In this document: piece by piece, positions 1 to 12,849 of the stretch
Layout: every line of letters begins with the position of its first letter
Numbering within the stretch: position 1 is the first letter of the stretch
Source of the DNA: Spongilla lacustris
Taxonomy: Eukaryota > Porifera > Demospongiae > Spongillida > Spongillidae
Direction of reading: 5' to 3'
Assembly: GCA_949361645.1 (NCBI GenBank)
Contig: OX442427.1
Location: 6,312,757 to 6,376,756 of the forward strand
DNA: 64,000 bases
Notes under the pieces: generated by a model
Databases searched by the model: none
What the model was told of the DNA's origin: nothing
What the model saw: only the letters and a program-made list of their open reading frames with translations
Program-made: the position numbers and the translations under genes

Positions 1-287
1 CTTGTCACTTCTAATTTTACTTCCTTGTCCTTTTCAGCATCAATCCTCTTTATTTCTTCAGCTTCCACCCTACATTTATCCTCTGTTTCCTTATCCATTT
101 CAGCTCCAATTTTTTCTTTTTCAACTTTAATCTTTGCTACTTCAGCATTTATTCTTTCAACTTCCACTTTACCTTTAGTTTCTATGCTTTGTATCTCAGT
201 AGTACGCCTTGCCTCCTCTAATGCTACTTCCTTGACCTTTTCAGCCTCAATCTTTGATGTTTCAAATTTTATTTTTTCAGCAGCTGT
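1..287 (-). CDS. Partial coiled-coil protein exon
   Basis: The minus strand is open from an acceptor (TATACAG at about 288-294) down to the window edge, about 95 codons without a stop. The translation is almost entirely charged: Glu and Lys dominate, with Ala, Val and Ile at heptad-like spacing, as in a long coiled coil. Two related peptide blocks, IEAEKVKEVALE and IDAEKDKEVKLE, lie about 208 bp apart, so the rod grew partly by internal duplication. The exon starts inside a codon, so both the start codon and the C-terminus lie elsewhere. Coiled-coil composition alone does not identify a family and I propose no function. The forward frame over the same bases is Ser/Phe/Ile rich and looks like the shadow of this exon. 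Confidence 0.55.
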
Positions 288-2952
288 ATAGCAACTATTG
301 GAATGCATAGTAAGAATTTACTTTGTGCATGACACAATGTACATTTATGAATAATTGTAGAGGAATCAGTGCAATCTATTAACGAGGCACAAAATGTACC
401 ATACATGTGCTGCCATGTATGTACTGCCATTTTGTATCGGCATATATACATGCATGTTTCATGTTATGATAGAAACAGGTACATGTTAATATCAGGGAGA
501 ACTCCCTGGATTTGAAGTGTCATGAATACAAGTAACAAATAACTGATCCCACTCGTATTTCAATGGATATGGATAGACCCGTCGAATACTTTCAGACAAC
601 AGAAACAAAGCTCACTCGTTCCCACACATGACTGAACCTTTAAAAACGTTCATCTTCGTCAAGATCGAAGCATACTGTTAGCGGTTATGGAAAGGATAAG
701 ATCTAGAGTAGAAGTTAAAAACGTACTGTCAAATTTGTTAATTTAAATTCAATCTTTAGCAAACTTAGTTTTGTGGCTTTGGAAGCCATAGTGGGGATCC
801 TGCATCTTCTAGATCAGCTACTATAACACTTAAAAAATTTGTGTGATCCCCCTAACTATAGTTCGAACTTTGGATAATTGAAATAGCATGTACTGCATGA
901 ATTTATTATCAATTGAGCCCCCACATAAAGCATGTTTTTTTTTTTCGAGTTTTCAAATTATTTGATATTCTAAGCTAAGAGATTCATATGTCCTCTATAA
1001 CTTCTTTCTTAAGCACTTGAAATTGGGATGTCTATAGTGGAGTTACAACAGTAAGAATTTTTAACTACGCAATTGCATGCGTCAACTTTAATGCTCATTT
1101 ATTGCGTTAGGTCCCATATTTTTTTTACACAAGGACAAGCGTCTTGTATTGTTTAGTCACGTAACTTATGTATGTACATGTACATGTTATACCCGTAACC
1201 GGTATGTACCACGTGAGCGTATGACAGCTTTCCATCAGGTTATTGTTTATCTCATACCCGTATACATGTATGTACGTAAGGTGTGCGTGACGAAAATGTC
1301 ACGTGTGTCATTTAAAAATGGAAGTTTTCTTCATCTTACACGGATGCTTGCAATTGGATGCAAATCTGTCGATTGACTGGTTCCTTTATCGATACACTGA
1401 GTTAAGCGGTACCCATGGCCACTAAAATGACAATTTGGCTTCAGTCACGTGCATGGCCTACATGCATGCTTTCAGAGCTGACAGCAATACTATATATGTG
1501 ATCGATGAAGGTGCTGCAAACGTTTAACACGATGGTATGGTGCGCATCCATCAGTAGTGAGTCTATACATGTAGTGACACGGGGAGGGGGGGGGGGGGGG
1601 GGAGTTAAAACGTCCTCCAGGCGATGCGTTTGACTTCTAAAACCCGTTATAATATGGCTGCTATAATATAACTTACTGCATGTGACGTATATACCTTACA
1701 CGATTATCATTCCAGTGATTCCACTTCACAAGTCAGTTCTTAGCATGATTTTTTGCTCTTAGAGCTTTCAGGCGTGAAACAAAACGTCAAAACCTAAAGA
1801 AGCTATTACCCTAATGCTCAAGGGCGGGAATAGTGATACAACCTTACTATAGCATACCGCGAGCAGGGGCAGATGGGTGTGCTTGTTTACCGATAGTATC
1901 TCCAATTTGCTACTGCTAATAAATTTATAAAGCAAGGCCCAAAGATTGAAAATTGTATTCCTATCAGATACGGAATGAGGAGGAAAAACTTTTTTTCAAG
2001 GTTCGAGTGTGGGAACGAGTGAGCGTTATGAGAGTAGTATTCGCCGGCTCGATTCGAATACGCCTAAGTCGAATTGAGTCCGTGATATAATATTATACAG
2101 TGTATGATGGTTTTGGTTCCCATGGGGCATTGGACCATACGTTAGTGATATACATTACTTGAGCTAGCCTGTCTAATGGATTGGGGGAGGGTTTTGTAGG
2201 TAGCTGCAAGCTGTTCACCCATTAACCCACACTCCAGCATGGGATGTTCCAGAGTGCAGTATATCCTTTAACTCAGCATAAAGTAATCCTTTTTGTTGCC
2301 TGTTAAAATAAGGCTTAAGGGAGGTGCACCCTGATCTCTTCTCCCTCACCAAAAACAGCAAACTGAAATTGGAATTGATTCTAGCTACAAGTTATAACCA
2401 ACAAAGTGATTTGAAAGAACACGCTATTTCTTTTCAACACCAAGGCTAACTCCTGCCTCCTCCAATCACCTGAAAGAGTAAGTGGTCTGTAAAATCCATA
2501 CCCCAAAGGAGGGGGGAGCAGGGTGACACCAAGTGTGACTTTAGTATCTATGCCAGTATGGGATAGTGCGTGATGAGGTGGAATAATGGTTGTTTATAAT
2601 TTGTGAATGTTCCCTGCATTCTGAGACTTAATCATTACTGCTACAAGATGGATGAACTTTTAATGAGCCATGTCTGACTTGAACCGTATAAATGATGCCA
2701 GAGTGTTCTAATGATAAGGCCGCCTTTTGTCCACTCGAGCAATAATCGCCATTATTATCGCGTGTCTCGCCCTTCAGGGCAGCCGCGCGATATGTCACGA
2801 CTGATATACGATACATCGCTATATTCTTTGGTCATAACGCGCGATACAAGTACATACCGATGCCGTACACATGCAACATATACCGTAAAAATGGCTCGTA
2901 TTTAAACGTGTAACCGCGAAGGCCTTTTTTTTGTAGGAGTATATACCATTTT
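288..2952. other. AT-rich region with no gene recognised
   Basis: Only short unremarkable frames occur. A run of 17 G follows GGGGA at 1581-1602, a homopolymer type that recurs near transposon ends in this window. I see no coding signal, RNA gene or repeat array I can defend. Confidence 0.5.
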
Positions 2953-4025
2953 CAGGCGCGTATCCAGAAATCGAGGGAGGGGGGTGCCGAACAGACAGCG
3001 CGCGAAGCGCGCGCGAAATTTTTTTGCAACCACGCCCACTCAGCAGTATACATGTAGTTTAACCGAAATACAACGGTTCAATCGGCAAGAATGTCTGCAA
3101 TCGCCAAGGATGGCGCCGAGCACAAACACTAATAGGGCATGTGCCGCCGAATAGCGCTTTACTTTAGCACACCGCTGAGTATGTTGTGAATACCGATAAG
3201 CGCTCTGCAGCTGGCATTTGCTAGCAATGCAGCTTTAATACTGTGGATACAATCTGCCGATGGAAGATCTGCAAACTTCTGAAACTGTATCCATGCCAAG
3301 GATAATTTTAGAGCCACTTATATATGTTGAATGGATCATTGGCATGCATGTAATCAGCATCTGCCTTAAAGTGGTTGACGACCATGCTGTATTTACACTG
3401 ATCACTGATGTTGTCCCCACAAAGCTTCCTATACATGATACATCGCGGGCGCCAAAGTGTGCGGGAGTAGTACCTAAAAAGTTTGGAGGACGACTAGCAG
3501 TCAACGAAATCCAACTAGGAACACAACAATTAATTATAACCGTGGTTGCAGTGGCTGAACCTAGGTTGAAACACTGGTTACTTGAGGTACAGACGCCATC
3601 AGGTAATACGCTAGGATTGAAGCCGGTGCTTCCCCCCCCCCCCCCCCCCCCACTGCATGAAAAAATGCTTAAACGAGCGCATCTTCGTAATCTTTAACGC
3701 TTCCGACATCCTGTATAGCATTTCAGGAAAGAACTGGTACTCCAACAGGATTTTAAAGAACGGCACGCATGCAGCTGCATTCATGACTACGAAGATACGC
3801 TCGTTTAAACATGAGACTATTTTTTTTCGGTGAGGGCAGAGGGGACTTTACGTTAATAATCTTGTATAGTGATGTTAATAATAGAAGTGAATTGATACCT
3901 AGCTCGCTACGAAGGGAAATTACGAGCGTACTCACTATTTGAGTTAATTTCATTTTAATTATATTCATTTTTGTATCGGAGGGGGGTGCCTTAGCCCCCT
4001 GAGCCCCCCCCTAAATACGCCACTG
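2953..4025. mobile_element. Nonautonomous DNA transposon, CAG...CTG ends, 5-bp target duplication
   Basis: The left end reads CAGGCGCGTATCCAG and the right end CTAAATACGCCACTG, imperfect terminal inverted repeats. ATTTT lies immediately outside both ends (2948-2952 and 4026-4030), a 5-bp target-site duplication. Inside are a run of C at about 3632-3650, an inverted repeat around 3660-3810 (AAACGAGCGCATCTTCGTA against its complement) and a 145-codon forward frame at 3260-3697 that I do not recognise. The architecture resembles 34049-34588 and 38727-39901. CAG-starting ends point to a hAT-like lineage; no transposase is visible. Confidence 0.6.
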
Positions 4026-4082
4026 ATTTTAATACTGATTTGTCGCGGAAGCGTTCACTCAGAAGGTAAATACAATTCACCA

Positions 4083-4137
4083 TCCCCCCCCCCCCCACCC
4101 CACCCGCACCACCCACCCCACCCGCACCACCCACCCC
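4083..4137. repeat. C-rich short tandem tract
   Basis: Runs of C followed by repeats of the type CCACCCCACCCGCA. Confidence 0.7.
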
Positions 4138-4488
4138 CTCTGCCCTACAACATGATAGGTCAGTTTATGTGTTGGTTCTTGTGTCGCCGCCTCAATAACG
4201 CAGCCTCATGCAGCTTATTGTGCTATTATTACTAGTACTAGTACAGATTTGCTCGATGAATGTACATTGTATATTAAAAAATATCGCGATATACCGAATA
4301 TCGCGATACAGACGATATCGGCAAAAGACCACATCGCTGCAGCACTTTCCTTAATACGTTGACTGAGACTTGAGAATATTTTTAAAGAACGGAGACAAAA
4401 CGTACGTGTCATGCGTGTACATGCATGTATATATAGCAGACGTACGTACCTTGTGCAACGATCTCCCCAAGCAAGTATCACTACAACG

Positions 4489-4664
4489 CAGCCACAGTCC
4501 TTACACCGACCCATATCTTGAGAGCAATTAAGCAGCCACAGTCCTTACACCGACCCATATCTTGAGAGCAATTAAGCAGCCACAGTCCTTACACCGACCC
4601 ATATCTTGAGAGCAATTAAGCAGCCACAGTCCTTACACCGACCCATATCTTGAGAGCAATTAAG
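4489..4664. repeat. 44-bp tandem repeat, four exact copies
   Basis: A 44-bp unit beginning CAGCCACAGTCCTTACACCG and ending GAGAGCAATTAAG occurs four times head to tail with no difference I can see, starting at 4489, 4533, 4577 and 4621. Identical copies suggest recent expansion. Confidence 0.9.
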
Positions 4665-5091
4665 ACACGATATAACAATGGGTCGAAAAGTACAACTTTT
4701 ATCAATGCCCGTATACATATCGGGTTAATGCATGGCTCATTATATATCTGTGAACTCTGTTCGAAGCACTGAGCTATATACACAGAGTCCAGCCTTGTAA
4801 ACATACCCTTTTTGTACAGACTTGTACCTGATGTAGATTAAGCCGGATGGCATCGATTTCGCAGCAGAAAAATATTTTTATTGTACGCATATAATTATAC
4901 TTCTATTTCTATACTGCGGTTGGGGCCGGATTGGGGCCTGTGTCGCAGGTGATAATAACTCCCGTATAAATTGACTCCCAGTCATTGATACCTAGCTTAG
5001 GTATAATTGACTCCCCAGTCATTGGCACCTCATATATGAATGCGGAGTCATATGTGCATACTTGGGTGTAATCTTTACTTGTACTGCAAAC

Positions 5092-5200
<109 letters not shown>

Positions 5201-5242
5201 CACATACATAAACGTACACACACACACACGCACACACATACA

Positions 5243-6480
5243 TCACTGGCTACTTTGGTCGCATTGAATAACATTTGAATCCGATGATTCTGGTAGCTTG
5301 CATATGCACATGCAGATAAGGTGGATATAGAAGATTCTCATTTTATTCCTTTTAATTCCTCTTCGTTCCAGGGCAGGGGGAATGGCTTTAAGCACTTTAG
5401 GTTCAAGCAAGGCAATTAAATGGTCACGCATTTTTGATTGATCAAAAGTTATTTCCAGTATATCTTCCCCCAATGCAGCATGGTAAGAATAAGCAATGGA
5501 AAACAATCCACAATCCTCCCCACCAGTCTGCTGTTGGACTGGAATAGCTTTGACAGTTAAAGTGTTACCATTTGCAGCCTCTTTGTAGATAAGAGCAATC
5601 TGTTCTTGTAGACTGTCATGTAAGTTTACTGTCATACAGCCTGATCTCATCTTGATGATAACTAGTGGCCACCCAGTGATCTCTTTCAGCAGCAAATAAT
5701 ATCTGCAGAACTAGACATGACAATTTCAATGTGCAGTGTCATACAAAATCACATATATGCCAAATACATACCTTCCTGTAATGCTCCATGACTTTTTATT
5801 GCTGAACAAATGTGCTTATAGTTTTGGCAGAGCAATGAATTGATTCTTCATAAGATTGTGTGCAGCCTTAATATGCTCATCATTCAACATTTCATTGTTT
5901 TCTATAGCATCTTTGTGCTCGAGAGTGAGGCACATTTCATCAATCCAGTATAGTGTTTTCTAAAATATGACATACAAAAATAACTATACAACATTTAAAT
6001 ATTATGATCTAACCTTCTTTGGCTGGTTTTCTTTCTTGCTTGTTCTAGTTACAATTTTCTTAATTGCCTTACAAAAAAACAGTGCACTTTTCATTATATT
6101 GTTTTATTAAAAATTGTGTACCTACCTGTTCAGTGTTCATTGATTAGGAGTGAATGTTTTAAGGTGAGAAACATTTACAGTAGTTTTCAACACTTTTCCA
6201 GTAGAATTGTCCAATCGACAGACTCCTTTATCAAATATTTCATACACTTTATAAGGCCCCAACCATCTTTGCTTCAGCTTATCTCCCCTCTTAGAGTCTC
6301 GATGGCTGTTTCTAAGAAGTTCTAGATCCCCTGGACCAAATTTAATGGGTATTGCATTATATAAAAGATATGTTACAGTGTAGTATGCAGTACATACCTT
6401 CAGATTGCAATGTTTTTTAATAAAATTGTTTTTCCTGTGCCTTCTTAATATTCATTTCCCCTTTTTTTTGAGTTATTGCA
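5243..6480 (-). pseudogene. Decayed transposon: integrase C-terminal GPY/F region followed by Ulp1-type cysteine protease
   Basis: Reading the minus strand from 6480 down, a broken stretch resembles the end of a retroviral-type integrase: NIKKAQEKQ, then LELLRNSHRDSKRGDKLKQ and a GPY/F-like box RWLGPYKVYEI, ending HLKTFTPNQ and a stop near 6140. Downstream, 5800-5960 encodes LNDEHIKAAHNLMKNQF, the usual opening of Ulp1/C48 proteases, followed by a one-base frame change. 5243-5695 holds the catalytic part: VNLHDSLQ with the expected Asp and QQQTGGEDCGLFSIAYS with the catalytic Cys. At the position of the usual catalytic His I see TGWPLV, so His seems lost. Integrase with GPY/F plus an Ulp1 domain is typical of Ginger-type DNA transposons or related Ty3-like elements. 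Frameshifts and stops mark it as dead; the integrase core is missing. Confidence 0.7.
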
Positions 6481-6599
6481 CCCTTGATCTTATGCATCTC
6501 ATTTGCATAAAGAACTATCTGATTAACATTCTGGTGACTATTTCCATGATGGCTAATTCCGCTGTGTGTGCTGCCCTTGTCACCAGAGCTGCTATTGTG

Positions 6600-9430
6600 A
6601 CTAGATATACCATCACCATCATCATACTCATCACACCCACCATCTCTTTTTGTATCACCATCACTACTATCCTCACCATCCCTACTATCCTCATCAGCAC
6701 TACTATATCCTCACCATCACTACTATCCTCACCATCACTACTATCCTCACCATCCCTACTATCCTCACCAGCACTACTATATCCTCACCATCACTACTAT
6801 CCTCACCATCACTACTATCCTCACCATCACTACTATCCTCACCATCACTACTATCCTCACCATCACTACTATCCTCACCATCACTACTATCCTCACCATC
6901 ACTACTATCCTCACCATCACTACTATCCTCACCATCCCTACTATCCTCACCATCACTACTATCCTCATCAGCACTACTATATCCTCACCATCACTACTAT
7001 CCTCACCATCCCTACTATCCTCACCATCACTACTATCCTCACCATCCCTACTATCCTCATCAGCACTACTATCCTCACCATCACTACTATCCTCACCATC
7101 ACTACTATCCTCACCATCCCTACTATCCTCACCATCCCTACTATCCTCACCATCACTACTATCCTCACCATCACTACTATCCTCACCATCACTACTATCC
7201 TCACCAGCACTACTATCCTCACCATCACTACTATCCTCACCATCACTACTATCCTCACCATCACTACTATCCTCACCATCACTACTATCCTCACCAGCAC
7301 TACTATCCTCACCATCACTACTATCCTCACCATCACTACTATCCTCACCATCACTACTATCCTCACCATCACTACTATCCGCCTCACCATCCCTACTATC
7401 CTCACCAGCACTACTATATCCTCACCATCACTACTATCCTCACCATCCCTACTATCCTCACCATCACTACTATCCTCACCATCACTACTATCCTCACCAT
7501 CCCTACTATCCTCACCAGCACTACTATATCCTCACCATCACTACTATCCTCACCATCACTACTATCCTCACCATCACTACTATCCTCACCATCACTACTA
7601 TCCTCACCATCACTACTATCCTCACCATCACTACTATCCTCACCATCACTACTATCCTCACCATCCCTACTATCCTCACCATCACTACTATCCTCATCAG
7701 CACTACTATATCCTCACCATCACTACTATCCTCACCATCCCTACTATCCTCACCATCACTACTATCCTCACCATCCCTACTATCCTCATCAGCACTACTA
7801 TCCTCACCATCACTACTATCCTCACCATCACTACTATCCTCACCATCCCTACTATCCTCACCATCCCTACTATCCTCACCATCACTACTATCCTCACCAT
7901 CACTACTATCCTCACCATCACTACTATCCTCACCAGCACTACTATCCTCACCATCACTACTATCCTCACCATCACTACTATCCTCACCATCACTACTATC
8001 CTCACCATCACTACTATCCTCACCAGCACTACTATCCTCACCATCACTACTATCCTCACCATCACTACTATCCTCACCATCACTACTATCCTCACCATCA
8101 CTACTATCCGCCTCACCATCCCTACTATCCTCACCAGCACTACTATATCCTCACCATCACTACTATCCTCACCATCCCTACTATCCTCACCATCACTACT
8201 ATCCTCACCATCACTACTATCCTCACCATCCCTACTATCCTCACCAGCACTACTATATCCTCACCATCACTACTATCCTCACCATCACTACTATCCTCAC
8301 CATCACTACTATCCTCACCATCACTACTATCCTCACCATCACTACTATCCTCACCATCACTACTATCCTCACCATCACTACTATCCTCACCAGCACTACT
8401 ATCCTCACCATCACTACTATCCTCACCATCACTACTATCCTCACCATCACTACTATCCTCACCATCACTACTATCCGCCTCACCATCCCTACTATCCTCA
8501 CCAGCACTACTATATCCTCACCATCACTACTATCCTCACCATCCCTACTATCCTCACCATCACTACTATCCTCACCATCACTACTATCCTCACCATCCCT
8601 ACTATCCTCACCAGCACTACTATATCCTCACCATCACTACTATCCTCACCATCACTACTATCCTCACCATCACTACTATCCTCACCATCACTACTATCCT
8701 CACCATCACTACTATCCTCACCATCACTACTATCCTCACCATCACTACTATCCTCACCATCACTACTATCCGCCTCACCATCCCTACTATCCTCACCAGC
8801 ACTACTATATCCTCACCATCACTACTATCCTCACCATCCCTACTATCCTCACCATCACTACTATCCTCACCATCACTACTATCCTCACCATCACTACTAT
8901 CCGCCTCACCATCCCTACTATCCTCACCAGCACTACTATATCCTCACCATCACTACTATCCTCACCATCCCTACTATCCTCACCATCACTACTATCCTCA
9001 CCATCACTACTATCCTCACTATCACTACTATCCGCCTCACCATCCCTACTATCCTCACCAGCACTACTATATCCTCACCATCACTACTATCCTCACCATC
9101 CCTACTATCCTCACCATCACTACTATCCTCACCATCACTACTATCCTCACCATCACTACTATCCTCACCATCACTACTATCCTCACCATCACTACTATCC
9201 GCCTCACCATCCCTACTATCCTCACCAGCACTACTATATCCTCACCATCACTACTATCCTCACCATCCCTACTATCCTCACCATCACTACTATCCTCACC
9301 ATCCCTACTATCCTCACCATCACTACTATCCTCACCATCACTACTATCCTCACCATCACTACTATCCTCACCATCACTACTATATCCTCACAATCACTAC
9401 TATCCTCACCATCACTACTATCCTCACCAT
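6600..9430. repeat. 18-bp minisatellite array with higher-order repeats
   Basis: About 155 copies of an 18-bp unit (ACCATCACTACTATCCTC) with point variants (CCC for CAC, AGC for ATC), a 20-bp variant carrying an extra TA and a 21-bp variant carrying CGC. Blocks of variants are themselves repeated: 6977-7411 and 7706-8140 translate identically and are 729 bp apart. Because the unit is a multiple of three, two forward frames stay open for about 1000 codons; these are artefacts. In one minus-strand frame the unit reads Asp-Gly-Glu-Asp-Ser-Ser, consistent with an expanded acidic linker of the adjoining integrase (see findings). Confidence 0.95.
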
Positions 9431-9584
9431 CACTCTTTCTATCACCATAGACACAATCACGGTCATCATACTCATCACATCCATCACATATCCAGAAATG
9501 GCCCATACATAGGTGGTCATCGTGGTTCAGTTTTATTTCAAATTGAATTTTAAACACGTGTCTATAAATCGGTCTGATAATGAT

Positions 9585-9872
9585 AAAGTAAATCAAAAAC
9601 TTCTCTATCGAGAAAGTGATTGGTGGGATGTAGGATTGGTGGTGCTAAAAGCATGGAAACAAGGTACAGTATGTTAAAGTGAGGTTTGGTAGGATCCTAC
9701 AACTATAACAGTCCTACATTTGCAAATAGGCTTCTTCAATTGCAAATTCAGGACTGTGAGTTGTAAGGTCCTACCAAACCTCACTTTAACATACTGTACC
9801 TTGTTTCCTTGCTTTTTGCACCACCAATCCTACACCAATCACTTTCTTGATAGAGAAGTTTTTGATTTATTT
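9585..9872. mobile_element. Foldback (inverted-repeat) element
   Basis: Two long arms face each other around a centre near 9735. The left arm contains CTTCTCTATCGAGAAAG then GGTACAGTATGTTAAAGTG; the right arm contains the complements CACTTTAACATACTGTACC and CTTTCTTGATAGAGAAG. Each end itself carries a small hairpin (TTCTC...GAGAA). A partial relative lies at 18380-18565. No coding capacity. Confidence 0.8.
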
Positions 9873-9999
9873 GTAATATTATATAATATAATTATATATA
9901 TATATTATACATACGTTGGTTTGCCTCTCTGTGTAGGAGTCCGTCAACTGATCACGAATCAGCAAAGGGTGTATCGTCTATTAGTGTTTTGAGATGAAT

Positions 10000-11080
10000 A
10001 TAGCTTAAAAACTTCACGTCCAAGGATATACAATGGATTCGGCACCCCGCAGATATAATTATTATTCATGTATACGAATGCGTGTAACCAATAAATATTT
10101 TCAGCCGTTTCTGGAGGTGGACCTCGGGCAAAAAGTTGTCAGGCCATGGCCCGAATGCTTGACCCGCTCCTACAGGCCCTGCACCAAACTTCACTGGCTA
10201 GGATGCCTGTGGGTGCTTTAGAGAAAGGCACATTAAAACAGTTACTCATGATGGCCCTGAGCTCTTCATCATGTAATTGTAAGCAGGGTGCACGTGAAAG
10301 AAAACACGGAGATGTCCTAAGACAGTACAGGAGTTTTTGGATAGCAAGAGAATGATGCAAGTTTTTGCATGCTGTGATACATGTAGTAATAGATATGGAA
10401 AGTGCCGCATGATATTGGTGAGCCCAATGAAGTGGCCTGTGCCACGTCTACAACACGCACACCTGGAAGAGATGAATGGACGACTGGATGGCCTCAACTG
10501 TAATGGGGTCTGTGCTTTTTACCTCAGGTTTACTGGGATTGAGCTCCCCAAATAAACTGACTGTTTTTTTGGTAAGAGTAGAATTATTAACAGCTACTGC
10601 ATATATGTAGTAATCATTGTGGGACCCAATTGCATATAAATGTGCTAGCCAGCACAGATGCTGTGCCTGCTACAAATAACTGCATCAATATAACTTGGAA
10701 TCGATTCTTCTTTGGCTCTCACTTTTTAAAAAGATGTTTTTGGTACTAGACTCGGTGATGAGATTGTGTGTGTTAAAATGTTTTTACAGGAGTCCACCTT
10801 TAGCAGTGAGGAGCATGAAAAACTCAGAGATATTTGCAATACCTATACAAGGTGTAGTAAACAGATGGATGGTCATCTTGGAGGTGAACTCGTGAGCAAA
10901 TACCCAAGTTATCATCAAGGCAGCCACCTAATACCGGGCCAAGATTGGCTTTATTGAAGGTAAAGTAAAAGTAGTCAAAAACAAGACCATGTCAACCAAG
11001 TGTCCACAGAGCAGAATTACATCTTTCTCAATAAAAAAAATATGGAGAAAGAAAGCCAAGGCCTAATGCTGGACCACCTC
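10000..11080. other. Unique-looking sequence, no gene recognised
   Basis: Short overlapping forward frames occur (10146-10355, 10337-10555, 10766-10957). The last follows a plausible acceptor (TTTTTACAG near 10790) and has fairly normal protein composition, but none matches a family I know. They may be decayed transposon or exon fragments. Confidence 0.3.
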
Positions 11081-11084
11081 CACA

Positions 11085-11215
11085 CCCAGCCACATGGACC
11101 CCCACACCCAGCCACATGGACCCCCACACCCAGCCACATGGACCTTCCACACCCAGCCACATGGACCCCCACACCTGACCACATGGACCCCACACCCAGT
11201 CACAAGGTCCCTCTC
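11085..11215. repeat. 23-24 bp tandem repeat
   Basis: About five copies of CACACCCAGCCACATGGACC with small length changes. It sits next to the dispanin pseudogene, in the place the intron satellites occupy in the intact copies. Confidence 0.85.
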
Positions 11216-11249
11216 CCCTCCCCTCCACACAAGCACGTGGGCAAATCCA

Positions 11250-11500
11250 AATGTTCTAAGCTCTCAAAAGGTAACTTACAGCCAGAGACAGGAAGATGGC
11301 TTGTATGGTGCACACCATGCATGCACAGCTGGCAGCCCCACACAAACGAAGCATATGATACAGTGTAATTGTTTAGAGCACCACCAATGTGGTAGTGGTC
11401 CAACAAGCACAATAGTGACACAAGTTCCACTTCAAGACTACTACATGTACCTTCACATGCCTGGGGCTTGCAGATATCCCTGTGGTGGGTAGCCTTTGTA
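11250..11500 (-). pseudogene. Relic of a third dispanin/CD225-like gene copy
   Basis: This stretch aligns by eye with the second exon of the dispanin gene at 16041-16208. It keeps the run before the donor (ATCTTCCTGTCTCTGGCT followed by GTAAGTTACC) and remnants of the exon's start (CCAATGTGGTAGTGGTCCAA on the plus strand), plus one degenerate Pro/Gly/Tyr unit at about 11470-11500. The order of the pieces is disturbed, frames are broken and neither a proline-rich exon nor a last exon follows. It therefore looks like a dead third copy of the family. Confidence 0.65.
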
Positions 11501-12849
11501 TGTGTACTCACTAGCACTAGTGTGGTAAATCCTCCCAGCTAGGAGGCATTGAGCTCCCCCATCAATCTTATACCCCTTTTAATTTGGCAGTAAAACCACT
11601 ACATGTATAATCAACTGCAGCAATAAACCATCCATGGGATATTATTTAACCACTTCAACTGAATTGTTATACTTTCCAAATCTAATTGAATGGAACATAT
11701 GCAACTCTGATAGTTGTTTGTGCAGTGGTAAGGTTCATCCAGGCAGGGGTTGCAAACGCTTATAGATATTTTCAATATCTGTCATATTAGGCTGTGCGGT
11801 GGATTTTGTTTTATCACAGTGGTGTAATACTAGTTAGACTGCCTATGAACACAAAACGACATCATTAAATTTCTTAGGTTGAGTGCATAACCAGAATTAG
11901 AGGCTGATTGCTGAATTAGCAATTGAACTTGGAGGCAATGAACTGTTCAACAATGATTGGTATTTTGGTTTCATCACGTACAGATACATGTATCCTTTGT
12001 CAACTATGATTTAAATCCCAAAACACTACTGCTTCAGCCAAAATCAAAATTGTTATGTGCCAAGAGACCTATGAATTACAGGAGAAATTGCAGCCATATT
12101 AGACTGCATCACTGGTTGTAAATTAAAGTTGTTTATATATTTGGAATGTGTTTATAGGAATAATTAGGGACATCCGACACACATGTGGATTCAAAATATG
12201 TAGTGCTGACAAAATATGTAGGTGTAAAAAACTTGTGTTTTGGTTATATATACATAGGCATGCTTTTACAGATCCAAAAGCTATAATGGAACAATGTTTT
12301 GGGTAACAGCATCGTTCATGTTGGCAGTTGTAAGACATACAAAAAACCTCAACAATTAGGATTTATAATATTAGGTATTGTTAACTGTTGCTTGTCTGCA
12401 GCTAGTGGACCATTGCATACAAAAGATCACTAAGGCATTATATTTTATGGCACACACTTGGACAAACGCTTTTAGTGCTAGTTTAACTGAGCACCAACCA
12501 TCTTCGCCTGTATCCAATATATGAGCATTATAGGGTTCATACAGGGTTTAGGTTTAAAACTACATGTAAGTACCAAGTCTGCATGTGTACTTGTTTCCAC
12601 AGGGTAAAAGTATACTCGTACATTAGATGTGTATAGCACGCATGTGGTCCCTTCACCATACATGTACCTGTAGACATTGGTGGGATGATTTTGGAATTTT
12701 GCACCCCCGTAATGCTGACATCTTCTATTGTGTGCCCTTTACACCCTGATCTTTCAAGCTAACTACATTGAAGGTTTCCTGTATAAGTTTGCTTTCCAAT
12801 TTGCATGATCTGTCAGGCATTATTTGATGAGGGTGTAGTTCTATGCAAC

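Noticed and set aside
6405..9553. Forward frames of 1035 and 967 codons (Ile/Thr/Leu, Ser/Pro/Leu and His/Tyr/Pro repeats)
   Set aside because: They exist only because the 18-bp satellite unit is a multiple of three and lacks stops in these frames; translation is monotonous and no flanking coding or splice signal supports them.
6777..9596. Minus frames of Met-Val-Arg-Ile-Val-Val repeats
   Set aside because: The same satellite in another frame; only the DGEDSS frame has a plausible coding origin, and it too is broken.
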